Below, one piece after another: positions 46,732-55,318 of a stretch of DNA of 64,000 nucleotides. The position numbers and the translations under genes were made by a program. Each line of letters opens with the position of its first letter. Positions within the stretch are counted from its first letter, which is position 1. The notes beneath the pieces are model-generated. The model was not told the origin of the DNA. It ran no database searches and worked only from the letters and a program-made list of their open reading frames with translations. Source of the stretch: Kiloniella sp. EL199 (GTDB taxonomy: Bacteria > Pseudomonadota > Alphaproteobacteria > Kiloniellales > Kiloniellaceae); contig NZ_OMPU01000010.1 of the NCBI RefSeq assembly GCF_900313065.1, positions 927,219 through 991,218 on the forward strand, in the 5' to 3' direction.

Positions 46732-48087
46732 ATGAGCACCAACGCCGGTAGTCGGCCCGATATCCAGTCTAGCCGTCTTGAAGATGAAGACTACAGCAAG
46801 AATTTTAGCGATATCCATCCGCCGCTTAGTCAGCACGAGGCCTTTGTCGAGGCAGATCGCTGTTATTTCTGTTATGACGCGCCATGTACCGTTGCCTGTC
46901 CGACCTCTATAGATATTCCGATGTTTATTCGTCAAATTGCAGCAGACAATCCAAAAGGGTCTGCGAAGACGATTTTTGAACAGAATATCCTTGGCGGTAT
47001 GTGTGCCCGGGTCTGTCCGACAGAAACACTTTGTGAGCAAGCCTGTGTTCGTGAAGAGGCCGAGGGGAAACCTGTTAAAATTGGTTTGCTTCAACGCTTC
47101 GCGACAGATCATCTTCTTGATGACGGAGATAAAGTTTTCAAGCGGGCAGCACTTACGGGCAAGCGTGTTGCTGTTGTTGGTGCCGGTCCGGCGGGACTTT
47201 CCTGTGCTCACCGTCTGGCGATGCATGGACATGACGTGGTTGTTTACGATGCGCGTGAAAAGGCTGGCGGACTGAATGAATACGGGATTGCTGCCTATAA
47301 ATCTGTTGATAACTTCGCGCAAAAGGAAGTTGAATTTTTGCTCTCTATTGGCGGTATTACGATTGAAAATGATAACCGTTTGGGTGAGATGATTTCACTT
47401 GCTGACCTGCGACAGAACTTCGATGCTGTCTTTTTGGGAATGGGGCTTGCAGGCATTAATGCATTACGCGCTGAGGGTGAAGAGCTTGACGGTGTTGTTG
47501 ATGCCGTTTCCTACATTGCCGATCTACGTCAGGCAAAAGATCTGTCAAAAATTTCTGTTGGTCGAAAAGTGGTTGTTATCGGCGGTGGTATGACCGCAAT
47601 TGACGTGGCCGTTCAAACCAAGTTGTTGGGCGCAGAGGAAGTAACAATCCTTTACCGCCGCGGCAAGGAACAGATGAATGCCAGTGAATACGAGCAGGAA
47701 CTGGCTCAGACCAATGGTGTTACGATCCGACACTGGATCAAGCCGAATAAATTGATCGGCGAAGGTGGCAAGGTTGTTGCCATTGAATGTGAGTATACGG
47801 AAAACAAGAATGGTTCTTTGTCTGGCACAGGCGAAACACTGACGTTGGATGCCGATATGGTGTTCAAGGCAATTGGTCAGAACTTTGTTGCTGCACCCTT
47901 GAACGGATCTGCGGAAGCAATTGAACTCGATAGTGGTCGTATAAAAGTGGATGAAAATCGCCGAACAAGCCTGGGTAATGTCTGGGCTGGAGGGGATTGT
48001 ATCGCCGATGGTGAAGATCTCACTGTCGCAGCAGTAGAAGACGGAAAGGTTGCTGCCGAAGCAATCAATGACGTGCTGAGTGCTTAG
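46732..48087 (+). CDS. preT: Dihydropyrimidine dehydrogenase, NADH-binding subunit
   Basis: A 451-residue flavoprotein related to the small subunit of glutamate synthase. N-terminal Fe-S ligands: C44, C47, C52, C56 and C91, C95, C101, C105. FAD-binding VVGAGPAGLSCAHRL and a second nucleotide-binding VVIGGGMTAIDVAV follow. It passes electrons from NAD(P)H to PreA, which reduces uracil/thymine. The start at 46732 has AGGGAG upstream and matches the family N-terminus; the frame extends to 46600 but that part is leader. First gene of the pyrimidine set, with preA 99 bp downstream. Confidence 0.93.
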   Translation: MSTNAGSRPDIQSSRLEDEDYSKNFSDIHPPLSQHEAFVEADRCYFCYDAPCTVACPTSIDIPMFIRQIAADNPKGSAKTIFEQNILGGMCARVCPTETLCEQACVREEAEGKPVKIGLLQRFATDHLLDDGDKVFKRAALTGKRVAVVGAGPAGLSCAHRLAMHGHDVVVYDAREKAGGLNEYGIAAYKSVDNFAQKEVEFLLSIGGITIENDNRLGEMISLADLRQNFDAVFLGMGLAGINALRAEGEELDGVVDAVSYIADLRQAKDLSKISVGRKVVVIGGGMTAIDVAVQTKLLGAEEVTILYRRGKEQMNASEYEQELAQTNGVTIRHWIKPNKLIGEGGKVVAIECEYTENKNGSLSGTGETLTLDADMVFKAIGQNFVAAPLNGSAEAIELDSGRIKVDENRRTSLGNVWAGGDCIADGEDLTVAAVEDGKVAAEAINDVLSA

Positions 48088-48186
48088 CATACACAGTCGC
48101 TCGTTACTGTTTATCCCTTTGGGAATATCAACGGTTTTACAGAATATTCCCGCTCTTACGATACTCCTTATTTAAGGAACAAGATT

Positions 48187-49494
48187 ATGGCTGATATTAG
48201 TTGCAATTTCCTCGGTATTAAATCTCCTAACCCTTATTGGTTGGCGTCTGCACCGCCTACTGATAAAGAATATAACGTTGTGCGTGCCTTTGAAGCTGGT
48301 TGGGGCGGCGTAGTCTGGAAGACACTGGGGGAAAATCCTCACGTTGTGAATGTAAATGGTCCTCGTTACGGGGCAATCCACGGCCCGGATCGCCGTTTGC
48401 TGGGGCTTAATAATATTGAGCTGATTACAGACCGATCGCTTGAAATCAATCTGGAAGAAATCACACGGGTTAAAAAGAACTGGCCGGACCGTGCCTTGAT
48501 CGTTTCTCTGATGGTTCCTTGCGAAGAACAAAACTGGATTGATATTCTCAAGCGCGTTGAAGACACGGGCTGTGATGGAGTTGAACTTAATTTCGGATGT
48601 CCACATGGTATGTCCGAACGTGGTATGGGGGCGGCTGTTGGTCAGGTTCCTGAATATGTCGAGATGGTAACCCGTTGGTGTAAAGCCCATACCGACATGC
48701 CTGTTATTGTTAAGTTGACACCAAATATTTCTGATGTCCGTCAGTCTGCGCGGGCAGCGCATCGTGGTGGCGCAGATGCTGTTTCCCTGATCAACACCAT
48801 TAATTCCATTGTATCGGTTGATCTGGATATGATGGCACCTAATCCGACGGTTGATGGCAAGGGAACACACGGTGGCTATTGTGGCCCGGCTGTGAAGCCT
48901 ATTGCGCTGAATATGGTTGCCGAAATTGCCCGTGATCCGGAAACTCATGGTTTGCCAATTTCCGGTATCGGGGGAATTACAACCTGGAAAGATGCAGCCG
49001 AGTTTATGGCTCTGGGGTCCGGTTCTGTTCAGGTTTGTACCGCGGCAATGACCTATGGTTTTAAAATCATCGAAGAATTGAATGCTGGACTATCTAATTG
49101 GATGGACGAACAAGGATATGACAAGCTGGATGATTTTGTTGGTCGTGCCGTACCGAATGTAACCGATTGGCAGTATTTGAACCTGAACTATATAGCCAAA
49201 GCCAAAATTGATCAGGATGCCTGTATCAAGTGTGGCCGTTGCCATATTGCCTGCGAAGATACATCTCATCAGGCAATTACCTCAATGGTTGATGGGGTGC
49301 GTAAGTTCGAAGTGATTGATGAAGAGTGTGTCGGGTGTAATCTCTGTGTCAGTGTTTGCCCTGTAGAAAACTGTATCACCATGGAACAGATGACCGAAGG
49401 CAGTGATCCGCGGACGAACAAGCCAATCGATCACGATTATGCAAACTGGACAACGCATCCAAACAATCCTTCAGCGGCGAAGGCCGCAGAATAG
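48187..49494 (+). CDS. preA: Dihydropyrimidine dehydrogenase, catalytic subunit
   Basis: A 435-residue FMN protein reducing uracil and thymine to their 5,6-dihydro forms. A dihydroorotate-dehydrogenase-like barrel with the catalytic cysteine C138 in ELNFGCPHGMSERGMG, then a C-terminal two-cluster ferredoxin (CIKCGRCHIAC and CVGCNLCVSVCPVENC, from about residue 345). AAGGAAC precedes the ATG. Works with PreT. Starts the reductive pathway continued by dihydropyrimidinase and the ureidopropionase-type gene further downstream. Confidence 0.95.
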   Translation: MADISCNFLGIKSPNPYWLASAPPTDKEYNVVRAFEAGWGGVVWKTLGENPHVVNVNGPRYGAIHGPDRRLLGLNNIELITDRSLEINLEEITRVKKNWPDRALIVSLMVPCEEQNWIDILKRVEDTGCDGVELNFGCPHGMSERGMGAAVGQVPEYVEMVTRWCKAHTDMPVIVKLTPNISDVRQSARAAHRGGADAVSLINTINSIVSVDLDMMAPNPTVDGKGTHGGYCGPAVKPIALNMVAEIARDPETHGLPISGIGGITTWKDAAEFMALGSGSVQVCTAAMTYGFKIIEELNAGLSNWMDEQGYDKLDDFVGRAVPNVTDWQYLNLNYIAKAKIDQDACIKCGRCHIACEDTSHQAITSMVDGVRKFEVIDEECVGCNLCVSVCPVENCITMEQMTEGSDPRTNKPIDHDYANWTTHPNNPSAAKAAE

Positions 49495-49600
49495 AGCTGG
49501 TAATTATAGATCTGGTAATTTTTATCTGACGCGCTATCTTTTCGCGGGCTTGGCTTCTGCGGGCTTGGAGTGAATTATCAAGCCATTAAAGGAAGATAGC

Positions 49601-50560
49601 GTGTCAAACAGATCTAATCCAGAAGCTTCAACATTCTCGCAAAGTTCTGGTGTTGAAGTGAAAGACGAACGAGCAGCGCATGGAGCTATGCTGCTGTTCA
49701 TCTTTTTTGTCAGCACCTCTTTTCCTGTTGGTTCGGCTATAACGCATGCCCTTGATCCAAGCGCATTGACATTCCTGCGTTTTGTGATCGCCTCTGGTGC
49801 TTTTGGTATGTTGTTATTTGTTAAAAAACAATGGCAGTGGCCGGGACCACTTTTACTTCTCAAATATTTTTGGCTCGGTTTTTTGCTGGTTGTGTTTTTT
49901 ATCACCATGTTCGAAGGCCTGCGCTGGGGCAGCCCGGTTAACCTGGGGGCTGTTTTTACCCTTATTCCAATGATGACAGCTATTATCGCTTTCTTTTTGC
50001 TGGGGCAAAGAACGTCAATTCGTTTGTGGGTCGGGCTAATTATCGCGGCTCTTGGGGCAATCTGGATTGTTTTTGGCGGCAGTATTGAAAATGTGCTCAA
50101 CTTCTCCCTTGGCAAGGGGGAGCTGATTTTCCTGATCGGGTGTTTTAGCTACAGTGCCTATTCGCCCTTTGTCCGTAAATATCATGGCGGCGAAAATTTA
50201 TTGGTTCTGACGTTCTGGACGCTTATTGCCGGGATGATTTTACTCGGTGTTTATGGTTTTGAGGGCATTCAGTCAGGTCCCTGGTTAGAGCTTGATTGGT
50301 TCATCTATGCAGCGATTTTTTACTTGGCATTATGCAACACTGCCTTGTCTTTTTATTTGTTGAAGTTCGCCAGTTTTCGACTGCCCGCTGCCAAGGTCAT
50401 GGCTTATACTTTTTTGACCCCGGCCATTGTTCTCGTCATTCAAAGTGTCGTTTATGGAGTTATGCCAGATATTAAGCTGATAATTGGTGTGATTATTATA
50501 GCGTCGGCGATGATATTTTTACAGCGCAGTACTGATCGGTCTCCGAAACTAAGGGGCTGA
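49601..50560 (+). CDS. EamA/DMT-family transporter
   Basis: A 319-residue protein with ten predicted membrane helices in two EamA repeats (first around 25-160, second around 170-305), including GSAITHALDPSALTFLRFVIA and YTFLTPAIVLVIQSVVYG. Starts at GTG 49601 with AAAGGAAG upstream. The first 25 residues are hydrophilic. Drug/metabolite transporters export or import small metabolites; location between preA and the TetR pair suggests a link with pyrimidine metabolism but the substrate is unknown. It converges on the TetR genes. Confidence 0.85.
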   Translation: MSNRSNPEASTFSQSSGVEVKDERAAHGAMLLFIFFVSTSFPVGSAITHALDPSALTFLRFVIASGAFGMLLFVKKQWQWPGPLLLLKYFWLGFLLVVFFITMFEGLRWGSPVNLGAVFTLIPMMTAIIAFFLLGQRTSIRLWVGLIIAALGAIWIVFGGSIENVLNFSLGKGELIFLIGCFSYSAYSPFVRKYHGGENLLVLTFWTLIAGMILLGVYGFEGIQSGPWLELDWFIYAAIFYLALCNTALSFYLLKFASFRLPAAKVMAYTFLTPAIVLVIQSVVYGVMPDIKLIIGVIIIASAMIFLQRSTDRSPKLRG

Positions 50561-50602
50561 TAGGCTGCTTATTTAGCGAGAAGAGCAACGTTCTGAACGG
50601 AC

Positions 50603-51244
50603 TTATCTCGGTTTTATACCTTCGAAAAAGACGGTGCTGATTGTATTGCCAGCCTTCTCGAAATAATCAGGTTGGTCAACTTCATCGCCCAATATCGCTC
50701 GCATCTGTATTTTAAAATCGGCATAGTGCTGTGTTGTTGCCCAAATCATGAAAATAAGATGGTAGGGATCAACTTTGGCTAACTTTCCGGATTTGACCCA
50801 ATGGTGAATAACTGCTGCTTTTTCATCGACCAGATCCTTGAGTGATCCCTTCAAGACGTGTTCGATCATAGGGGCACCATGAAGGATTTCGTTGGCAAAA
50901 AGTCGTGATGCGGTTGGGTCGTTTTGAGACATTTGCAGTTTGAGACTCGTGTACTTGCCAATTTCCTTGATGGGGTCGCCGTCTGGATTAAGCTCTGTTA
51001 ACGGGGTGAGCCATTCATCCAGTGTTCGTTCCAAAACGGAAATATAGATGTCTTCTTTACGACGGAAATAATAGAGAAGGTTGGGTTTCGACATTTCTGC
51101 TTTTTGAGCAATTTGATCGATGGTTGTGCCTCGAAAACCAAAGGTGGCAAAGATATCCAGCGCAGCTTCCAGGATTTTGGCTTCATTCTTTGCCTGTATA
51201 CGGGTACGCTTTTTTGTTTGGCCGGCTCTTGGGTTCATAACCAC
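50603..51244 (-). CDS. TetR-family regulator, RutR-like 1
   Basis: A 213-residue TetR regulator with helix-turn-helix at about 20-65 (EAALDIFATFGFRGTTIDQIAQKAEMSKPNLLYYF) and the YcdC/RutR-type C-terminal domain (VDPYHLIFMIWATTQHYADF). RutR represses pyrimidine use genes and responds to uracil; the same ligand is plausible here. Downstream partner of the next gene, 24 bp apart, in the same direction. A 39-bp block is shared with that gene at nucleotide level. Confidence 0.88.
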   Translation of the reverse strand: MVMNPRAGQTKKRTRIQAKNEAKILEAALDIFATFGFRGTTIDQIAQKAEMSKPNLLYYFRRKEDIYISVLERTLDEWLTPLTELNPDGDPIKEIGKYTSLKLQMSQNDPTASRLFANEILHGAPMIEHVLKGSLKDLVDEKAAVIHHWVKSGKLAKVDPYHLIFMIWATTQHYADFKIQMRAILGDEVDQPDYFEKAGNTISTVFFEGIKPR

Positions 51245-51268
51245 TTACTTCTTCTCATAAATATTAAA

Positions 51269-51910
51269 CTATCGGGCTCCGATACCCTTGAGGATGATCT
51301 CTATAGCATTGTCTTTTGCCGTTTGATACTGCTTGTCACTCAAAGGTGTTCCTCCATTCAGGGTTTCGATCTGGTGATTAAAATCGGCATAGTGCTGTGT
51401 TGTTGCCCAGATCATGTAAAGCAAATAATAGGGATCAACCGGGTTGATGCGGCCTTGATCTATCCAGCGTTGAATGACGGATACTCTTGATTCCGTCCAG
51501 TCCTTGAGCGTGGTTTCCAGATAGTCCTGTATAACTGGTGCGCGGCGGATAATTTCATTTGCCCAGACTTTTGATCCCATTGGGTTTTCACGGGATATAT
51601 CCATTTTCTTTTCGATATACCGGGTCAGAGCCTCGACGGGATCGTCACAATCGTCAAATGAATCCGCTGCCTGAAGCCAGATGTTAAAAATATTATCAAC
51701 AACCTGACGATAGAGAGCTTGTTTTGTCGGAAAATAATAATGCAGACTGGCCTTGGGGATTTTAGCCCGTTCGGCAATCATGCTTGTGGTCGCCCCCCGA
51801 AAACCATACTCGGCAAAAACACTTTCTGCAGCTTTAAGAATTATCTTTTCTTTTTCTTGCCGAATTCTTGCTTTGGAGTTTGATTTTATTGCTCTTTCCA
51901 CTTTTGTCAT
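51269..51910 (-). CDS. TetR-family regulator, RutR-like 2
   Basis: A 213-residue paralog of the regulator at 50603-51244: KAAESVFAEYGFRGATTSMIAERAKIPKASLHYYF in the DNA-binding part and the same VDPYYLLYMIWATTQHYADF element. Start is ATG 51910 with AGGAAA upstream; the frame continues to a TTG at 51934 that lacks a ribosome site. Two RutR-consensus operators lie 51-98 bp upstream of this start, which fits autoregulation of the pair and possible control of the divergent mmsA gene 553 bp away. Either member may be the true uracil sensor. Confidence 0.88.
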   Translation of the reverse strand: MTKVERAIKSNSKARIRQEKEKIILKAAESVFAEYGFRGATTSMIAERAKIPKASLHYYFPTKQALYRQVVDNIFNIWLQAADSFDDCDDPVEALTRYIEKKMDISRENPMGSKVWANEIIRRAPVIQDYLETTLKDWTESRVSVIQRWIDQGRINPVDPYYLLYMIWATTQHYADFNHQIETLNGGTPLSDKQYQTAKDNAIEIILKGIGAR

Positions 51911-51960
51911 TTTGTTTCCTGTCGTGTTGCCCAAGCGGGATCCGACATGTGTTTTTAGTG

Positions 51961-51975
51961 TTGACCAAATGGTCA
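51961..51975. promoter_or_regulatory. RutR-type operator 1
   Basis: TTGACCAAATGGTCA; it matches the known RutR consensus TTGACCAnnTGGTCAA at all specified positions except the last base. Lies about 50 bp upstream of the TetR start at 51910. Confidence 0.85.
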
Positions 51976-51993
51976 GGATTTAGTAGCGTTAAT

Positions 51994-52008
51994 TTGACCA
52001 AATGGTCA
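51994..52008. promoter_or_regulatory. RutR-type operator 2
   Basis: Second copy of TTGACCAAATGGTCA, 33 bp (about three helical turns) from the first, so both sites present the same DNA face. Together they can bind two dimers near the tetR promoter. Confidence 0.85.
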
Positions 52009-52293
52009 GGAAAATAAGGAAAATACACTTAAATATTGACCATAAAGTAAAGAATTATAAAGGCAGGTTAAACAACTGCCAAAATAAAAACAAGGCCGGG
52101 GACATAAGACACCGGTAGTACAGGGAGTATAGGTACATGCATAAAATGGGTGGCAACGACTGAGATAAAAGACTTTATTCTGAAGGCGCTTTTAGAAAGC
52201 TATTTTCAAATTCAAGCAACAGGAACATATTGGATTAATAATCTTAAAAAGATTTATTCCTCTTGCTTAAACTGCTCACCTTTTTATGACGCG

Positions 52294-52311
52294 ATAACAG
52301 GTTCTTGTTAT
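52294..52311. promoter_or_regulatory. Inverted repeat upstream of mmsA
   Basis: ATAACAGGTTCTTGTTAT: 6-bp arms with a 6-bp centre, about 150 bp before the mmsA start. Possible operator or promoter-associated site; weak support. Confidence 0.3.
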
Positions 52312-52463
52312 TGACGTAAAACATTATCTTTCCTTCACCCCCGTTGTCCTGCGGCCTCTCGTTATAGGTTTCTTTCTGGCGTGTGCCTTTGGCTCATGCT
52401 GAAAGCAGCAAGTTCAAATTTACAGGCGTCACAGACGTTTATGTGACTTAATGGGTGGTGAAA

Positions 52464-53960
52464 ATGGAACGGATAAGTAATGCAGTCGCAGGCGAAAGAC
52501 GCCTTTCTTCAAGTACGCGAAGCTCGCAGATCTTTAATCCCGCAACGGGTGAGCAAATTGCAGAGCTGCCACTTTCGACAGTTGATGAAGTAAATCAGGC
52601 AGTTGCTTCTGCCAAAGCTGTTGCAAAAGAATGGGGGGCTACGCCGCCACTTAAGCGTGCACGTTATATGTTCCGTTTCAAGGAACTGCTGGATGCGCAT
52701 GCTGATGATATTGCACGTGAGATTAGCCGTGAACATGGCAAAACGCATGATGATGCCTTGGGCGAAGTAGCCCGTGGTATAGAGGTTGTCGAGTTTGCCT
52801 GTGGTATTCCCCAGCTTTTAAAAGGCGAATTTAGTCGGAATGTTGGCCCACAAGTTGATAGTTATTCGGATCGACAGCCTCTTGGTGTTGTTGCCGGCAT
52901 TACGCCTTTTAACTTTCCCGCGATGGTTCCACTTTGGATGTACCCAATTGCGATTGCAGCCGGCAACACTTTTGTTCTTAAGCCGTCCGAGCGTGATCCG
53001 TCAGCTCCCATGCTGGTATGGGATCTCTTTAAAAAAGCAGGTTTCCCTGATGGTGTCCTGAACGTTGTTCATGGGGATAAAGAGGCCGTAGATACCCTTT
53101 TGGATCATTCGGATGTAAAGGCTATTTCTTTTGTGGGGTCAACACCTATTGCGGAATATGTCTATTCCCGTGGAACAGCAAAGGGCAAACGTGTTCAGGC
53201 ACTGGGTGGTGCGAAAAACCACATGATTATTATGCCGGACGCTGATATGGACAAAGCTGCTGATGCCTTGATGGGGGCTGGTTATGGTTCTGCTGGTGAA
53301 CGTTGTATGGCGATCTCTGTTGCGGTGCCTGTTGGCGAAGAAACAGCGGATAAGCTGGTTGAAATCCTCAAGCCACGCGTCGAAAGTATGCGGATCGGGC
53401 CGAGTACTGATGCAGATGCAGATATGGGACCGGTTATTACCAAGGCACACCAGGAAAAGGTGCTGGGATATATCGATAAGGGCGTTGCCCAGGGGGCAGA
53501 TCTGGTTGTTGATGGCCGTAACTTCAAACTGCAGGGTTATGAGGATGGTTATTTTGTCGGGGGGACGCTTTTTGATCGCGTAACCGATGATATGACGATC
53601 TATAAAGAAGAAATCTTTGGCCCTGTTCTGTCTGTTTTGCGCGCCAAGGATTACGATCATGCTGTTGATCTAATCAACAAGCACGAGTACGGAAACGGAA
53701 CTGCAATATTCACACGTGATGGTGATGCCGCTCGATCATTTGCGGATGATATTGAAGTTGGTATGGTCGGTGTAAATGTACCGATCCCGGTTCCGGTTGC
53801 TTATCATTCTTTTGGCGGGTGGAAGCGATCTCTCTTTGGTGATCATTCTATCTATGGTTCAGAAGGTGTGCGTTTCTACACAAGGCTTAAAACCGTAACG
53901 ACACGTTGGCCTGCGGGCATCAAGGAAGGGGCGGTCTTTACCTTCCCGAACATGGATTAG
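52464..53960 (+). CDS. mmsA: (Methyl)malonate-semialdehyde dehydrogenase
   Basis: A 498-residue CoA-acylating aldehyde dehydrogenase. The catalytic cysteine C281 lies in [10 protein letters not shown], a cysteine-region signature of MMSDH, and [19 protein letters not shown] is present. It converts malonate semialdehyde (or methylmalonate semialdehyde) to acetyl-CoA (propionyl-CoA) and CO2. In pyrimidine breakdown it would act on the semialdehyde from beta-alanine or beta-aminoisobutyrate. Start at ATG 52464, three codons inside a GTG-started frame; GGGTGG precedes it. Followed by a strong terminator. Confidence 0.93.
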   Translation: MERISNAVAGERRLSSSTRSSQIFNPATGEQIAELPLSTVDEVNQAVASAKAVAKEWGATPPLKRARYMFRFKELLDAHADDIAREISREHGKTHDDALGEVARGIEVVEFACGIPQLLKGEFSRNVGPQVDSYSDRQPLGVVAGITPFNFPAMVPLWMYPIAIAAGNTFVLKPSERDPSAPMLVWDLFKKAGFPDGVLNVVHGDKEAVDTLLDHSDVKAISFVGSTPIAEYVYSRGTAKGKRVQALGGAKNHMIIMPDADMDKAADALMGAGYGSAGERCMAISVAVPVGEETADKLVEILKPRVESMRIGPSTDADADMGPVITKAHQEKVLGYIDKGVAQGADLVVDGRNFKLQGYEDGYFVGGTLFDRVTDDMTIYKEEIFGPVLSVLRAKDYDHAVDLINKHEYGNGTAIFTRDGDAARSFADDIEVGMVGVNVPIPVPVAYHSFGGWKRSLFGDHSIYGSEGVRFYTRLKTVTTRWPAGIKEGAVFTFPNMD

Positions 53961-53966
53961 AATAAG

Positions 53967-54008
53967 GGCATCGGGATAGGTCAGCTGGCTGATCCCGATG
54001 CCTTTTTT
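53967..54008 (+). terminator. Intrinsic terminator after mmsA
   Basis: Perfect 11-bp stem (GGCATCGGGAT at 53967-53977, ATCCCGATGCC at 53992-54002), a 14-nt loop and six Ts. It lies between mmsA and the ureidopropionase-type gene, so the downstream genes need a separate promoter or partial readthrough. Confidence 0.93.
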
Positions 54009-54052
54009 AATAGAACGTAAAAGAACAAAAAAGTATTTTCAGGGAGCTTATC

Positions 54053-55303
54053 ATGAGCAAACCAGCCGATAATATGCATATTAATTCCCCAAGGTTATGG
54101 GATTCATTAATGGAAATGGCAAAAATTGGTCCGGGGGTTCGGGGAGGAAATAATCGCCAAACCCTGACCGATGAAGATGCCGAAGGACGTCACCTGTTTA
54201 GACGGTGGTGTGAAGAAGCGGGCATGACCGTTGGTATTGATAGCATGGGAAATATGTTTGCCCGCCACGAAGGAACAGATCCTAGTCTGTTGCCTGTTAT
54301 GGTGGGATCTCATCTTGATACACAACCGACTGGTGGAAAATATGATGGCGTGCTTGGTGTTCTCGCAGGATTAGAAATTGTTCGTAGCCTGAATGATATG
54401 GATATCAAGACCAAACGTGCGATTGAGGTTGTGAACTGGACCAACGAAGAAGGCACTCGTTTTGCCCCTGCAATGTTGGCATCAGGTGTATTTGCCGGTG
54501 TTCATACACAAGACTGGGCCTATGACCGAGAGGATGCGGAAGGTTTAAAATTTGGCGACGAACTTAAACGTATCGACTTTGTCGGGGATGAACCTGTGGG
54601 GCAGAGAAAACTTCATGCAATGTTTGAGCTTCATATCGAGCAGGGGCCAATCCTTGAAGACGAGAATGTCGATATTGGCGTTGTGACCCATGGTCAGGGC
54701 TTGAACTGGTTACAGGTGACGTTAACAGGCAAAGAGAGTCATACTGGCTCAACACCTATGCCCAAACGGGTAAATGCAGGGTTGGGCGCGGCACGGATTA
54801 CTGAATTGGTGAATGATATTGCCTTGCGATATGCTCCGCATGCTGTGGGGGCGATTGGCCATATGGATGTCTATCCTAATTCCCGTAATATTATTCCGGG
54901 AAAAGCCGTCTTCACCATTGATTTCCGTCATCCGAACAAGGATGTGATCACCGCTATGGAACAGGCTCTGCGATTTGAAGGGCGCGAGATTGTCGAAGAA
55001 ATCGGCCTGACAATGGAAATTGAACAAGCGGGGGCTTTTGATCCCGTTACCTTTGACGAAGGCTGTGTCTCTGCTGTGCGAAATGCTGCTGTGCGTCTGG
55101 GGTATTCCCATCGTGATATCGTCTCTGGTGCAGGGCATGATGCCTGTTGGATTAATCGCGTTGCGCCAACTGCGATGGTTATGTGTCCATGCGTTGATGG
55201 ACTCAGTCATAATGAAGACGAAGAAATTTCCCCGGAATGGGCAGGTGCAGGGGCTGATGTTCTGTTTCATGCCGTTGTTGAAACCGCTGAGATCGTAGAA
55301 TAA
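54053..55303 (+). CDS. Beta-ureidopropionase / N-carbamoyl-amino-acid hydrolase (M20 family)
   Basis: A 416-residue zinc amidase. Metal ligands are visible in GSHLDTQPTGG (His), GGKYDGVLG (Asp), NEEGTRFAP (Glu), LHIEQGPILE (His) and LSHNEDEE (His); GAGHDACWI and the dimerisation-lid region follow. Such enzymes cut N-carbamoyl groups; next to dihydropyrimidinase the likely substrate is N-carbamoyl-beta-alanine, giving beta-alanine, CO2 and ammonia. Allantoate amidohydrolases and L-carbamoylases are close relatives. CAGGGAGC precedes the ATG; dihydropyrimidinase starts 15 bp after its stop codon. Confidence 0.9.
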   Translation: MSKPADNMHINSPRLWDSLMEMAKIGPGVRGGNNRQTLTDEDAEGRHLFRRWCEEAGMTVGIDSMGNMFARHEGTDPSLLPVMVGSHLDTQPTGGKYDGVLGVLAGLEIVRSLNDMDIKTKRAIEVVNWTNEEGTRFAPAMLASGVFAGVHTQDWAYDREDAEGLKFGDELKRIDFVGDEPVGQRKLHAMFELHIEQGPILEDENVDIGVVTHGQGLNWLQVTLTGKESHTGSTPMPKRVNAGLGAARITELVNDIALRYAPHAVGAIGHMDVYPNSRNIIPGKAVFTIDFRHPNKDVITAMEQALRFEGREIVEEIGLTMEIEQAGAFDPVTFDEGCVSAVRNAAVRLGYSHRDIVSGAGHDACWINRVAPTAMVMCPCVDGLSHNEDEEISPEWAGAGADVLFHAVVETAEIVE

Positions 55304-55318
55304 GGAAAGGGTAGAATC

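Larger units (their letters stand above)
51911..52463. other. Divergent control region between tetR pair and mmsA
   Basis: A 553-bp non-coding region with two RutR-type operators (51961, 51994), a further half-site (TTGACCATAA at 52036), an inverted repeat at 52294-52311, and otherwise AT-rich sequence. No protein-coding frame is convincing. Confidence 0.6.

Noticed and set aside
48172..48948. 258-residue minus-strand frame opposite preA
   Set aside because: Antisense to catalytic-core codons of preA, no ribosome site or family pattern.
52036..52050. Possible third RutR operator (TTGACCATAA...)
   Set aside because: Only the left half-site is present; the right arm does not match TGGTCA, so it is listed only as a half-site.
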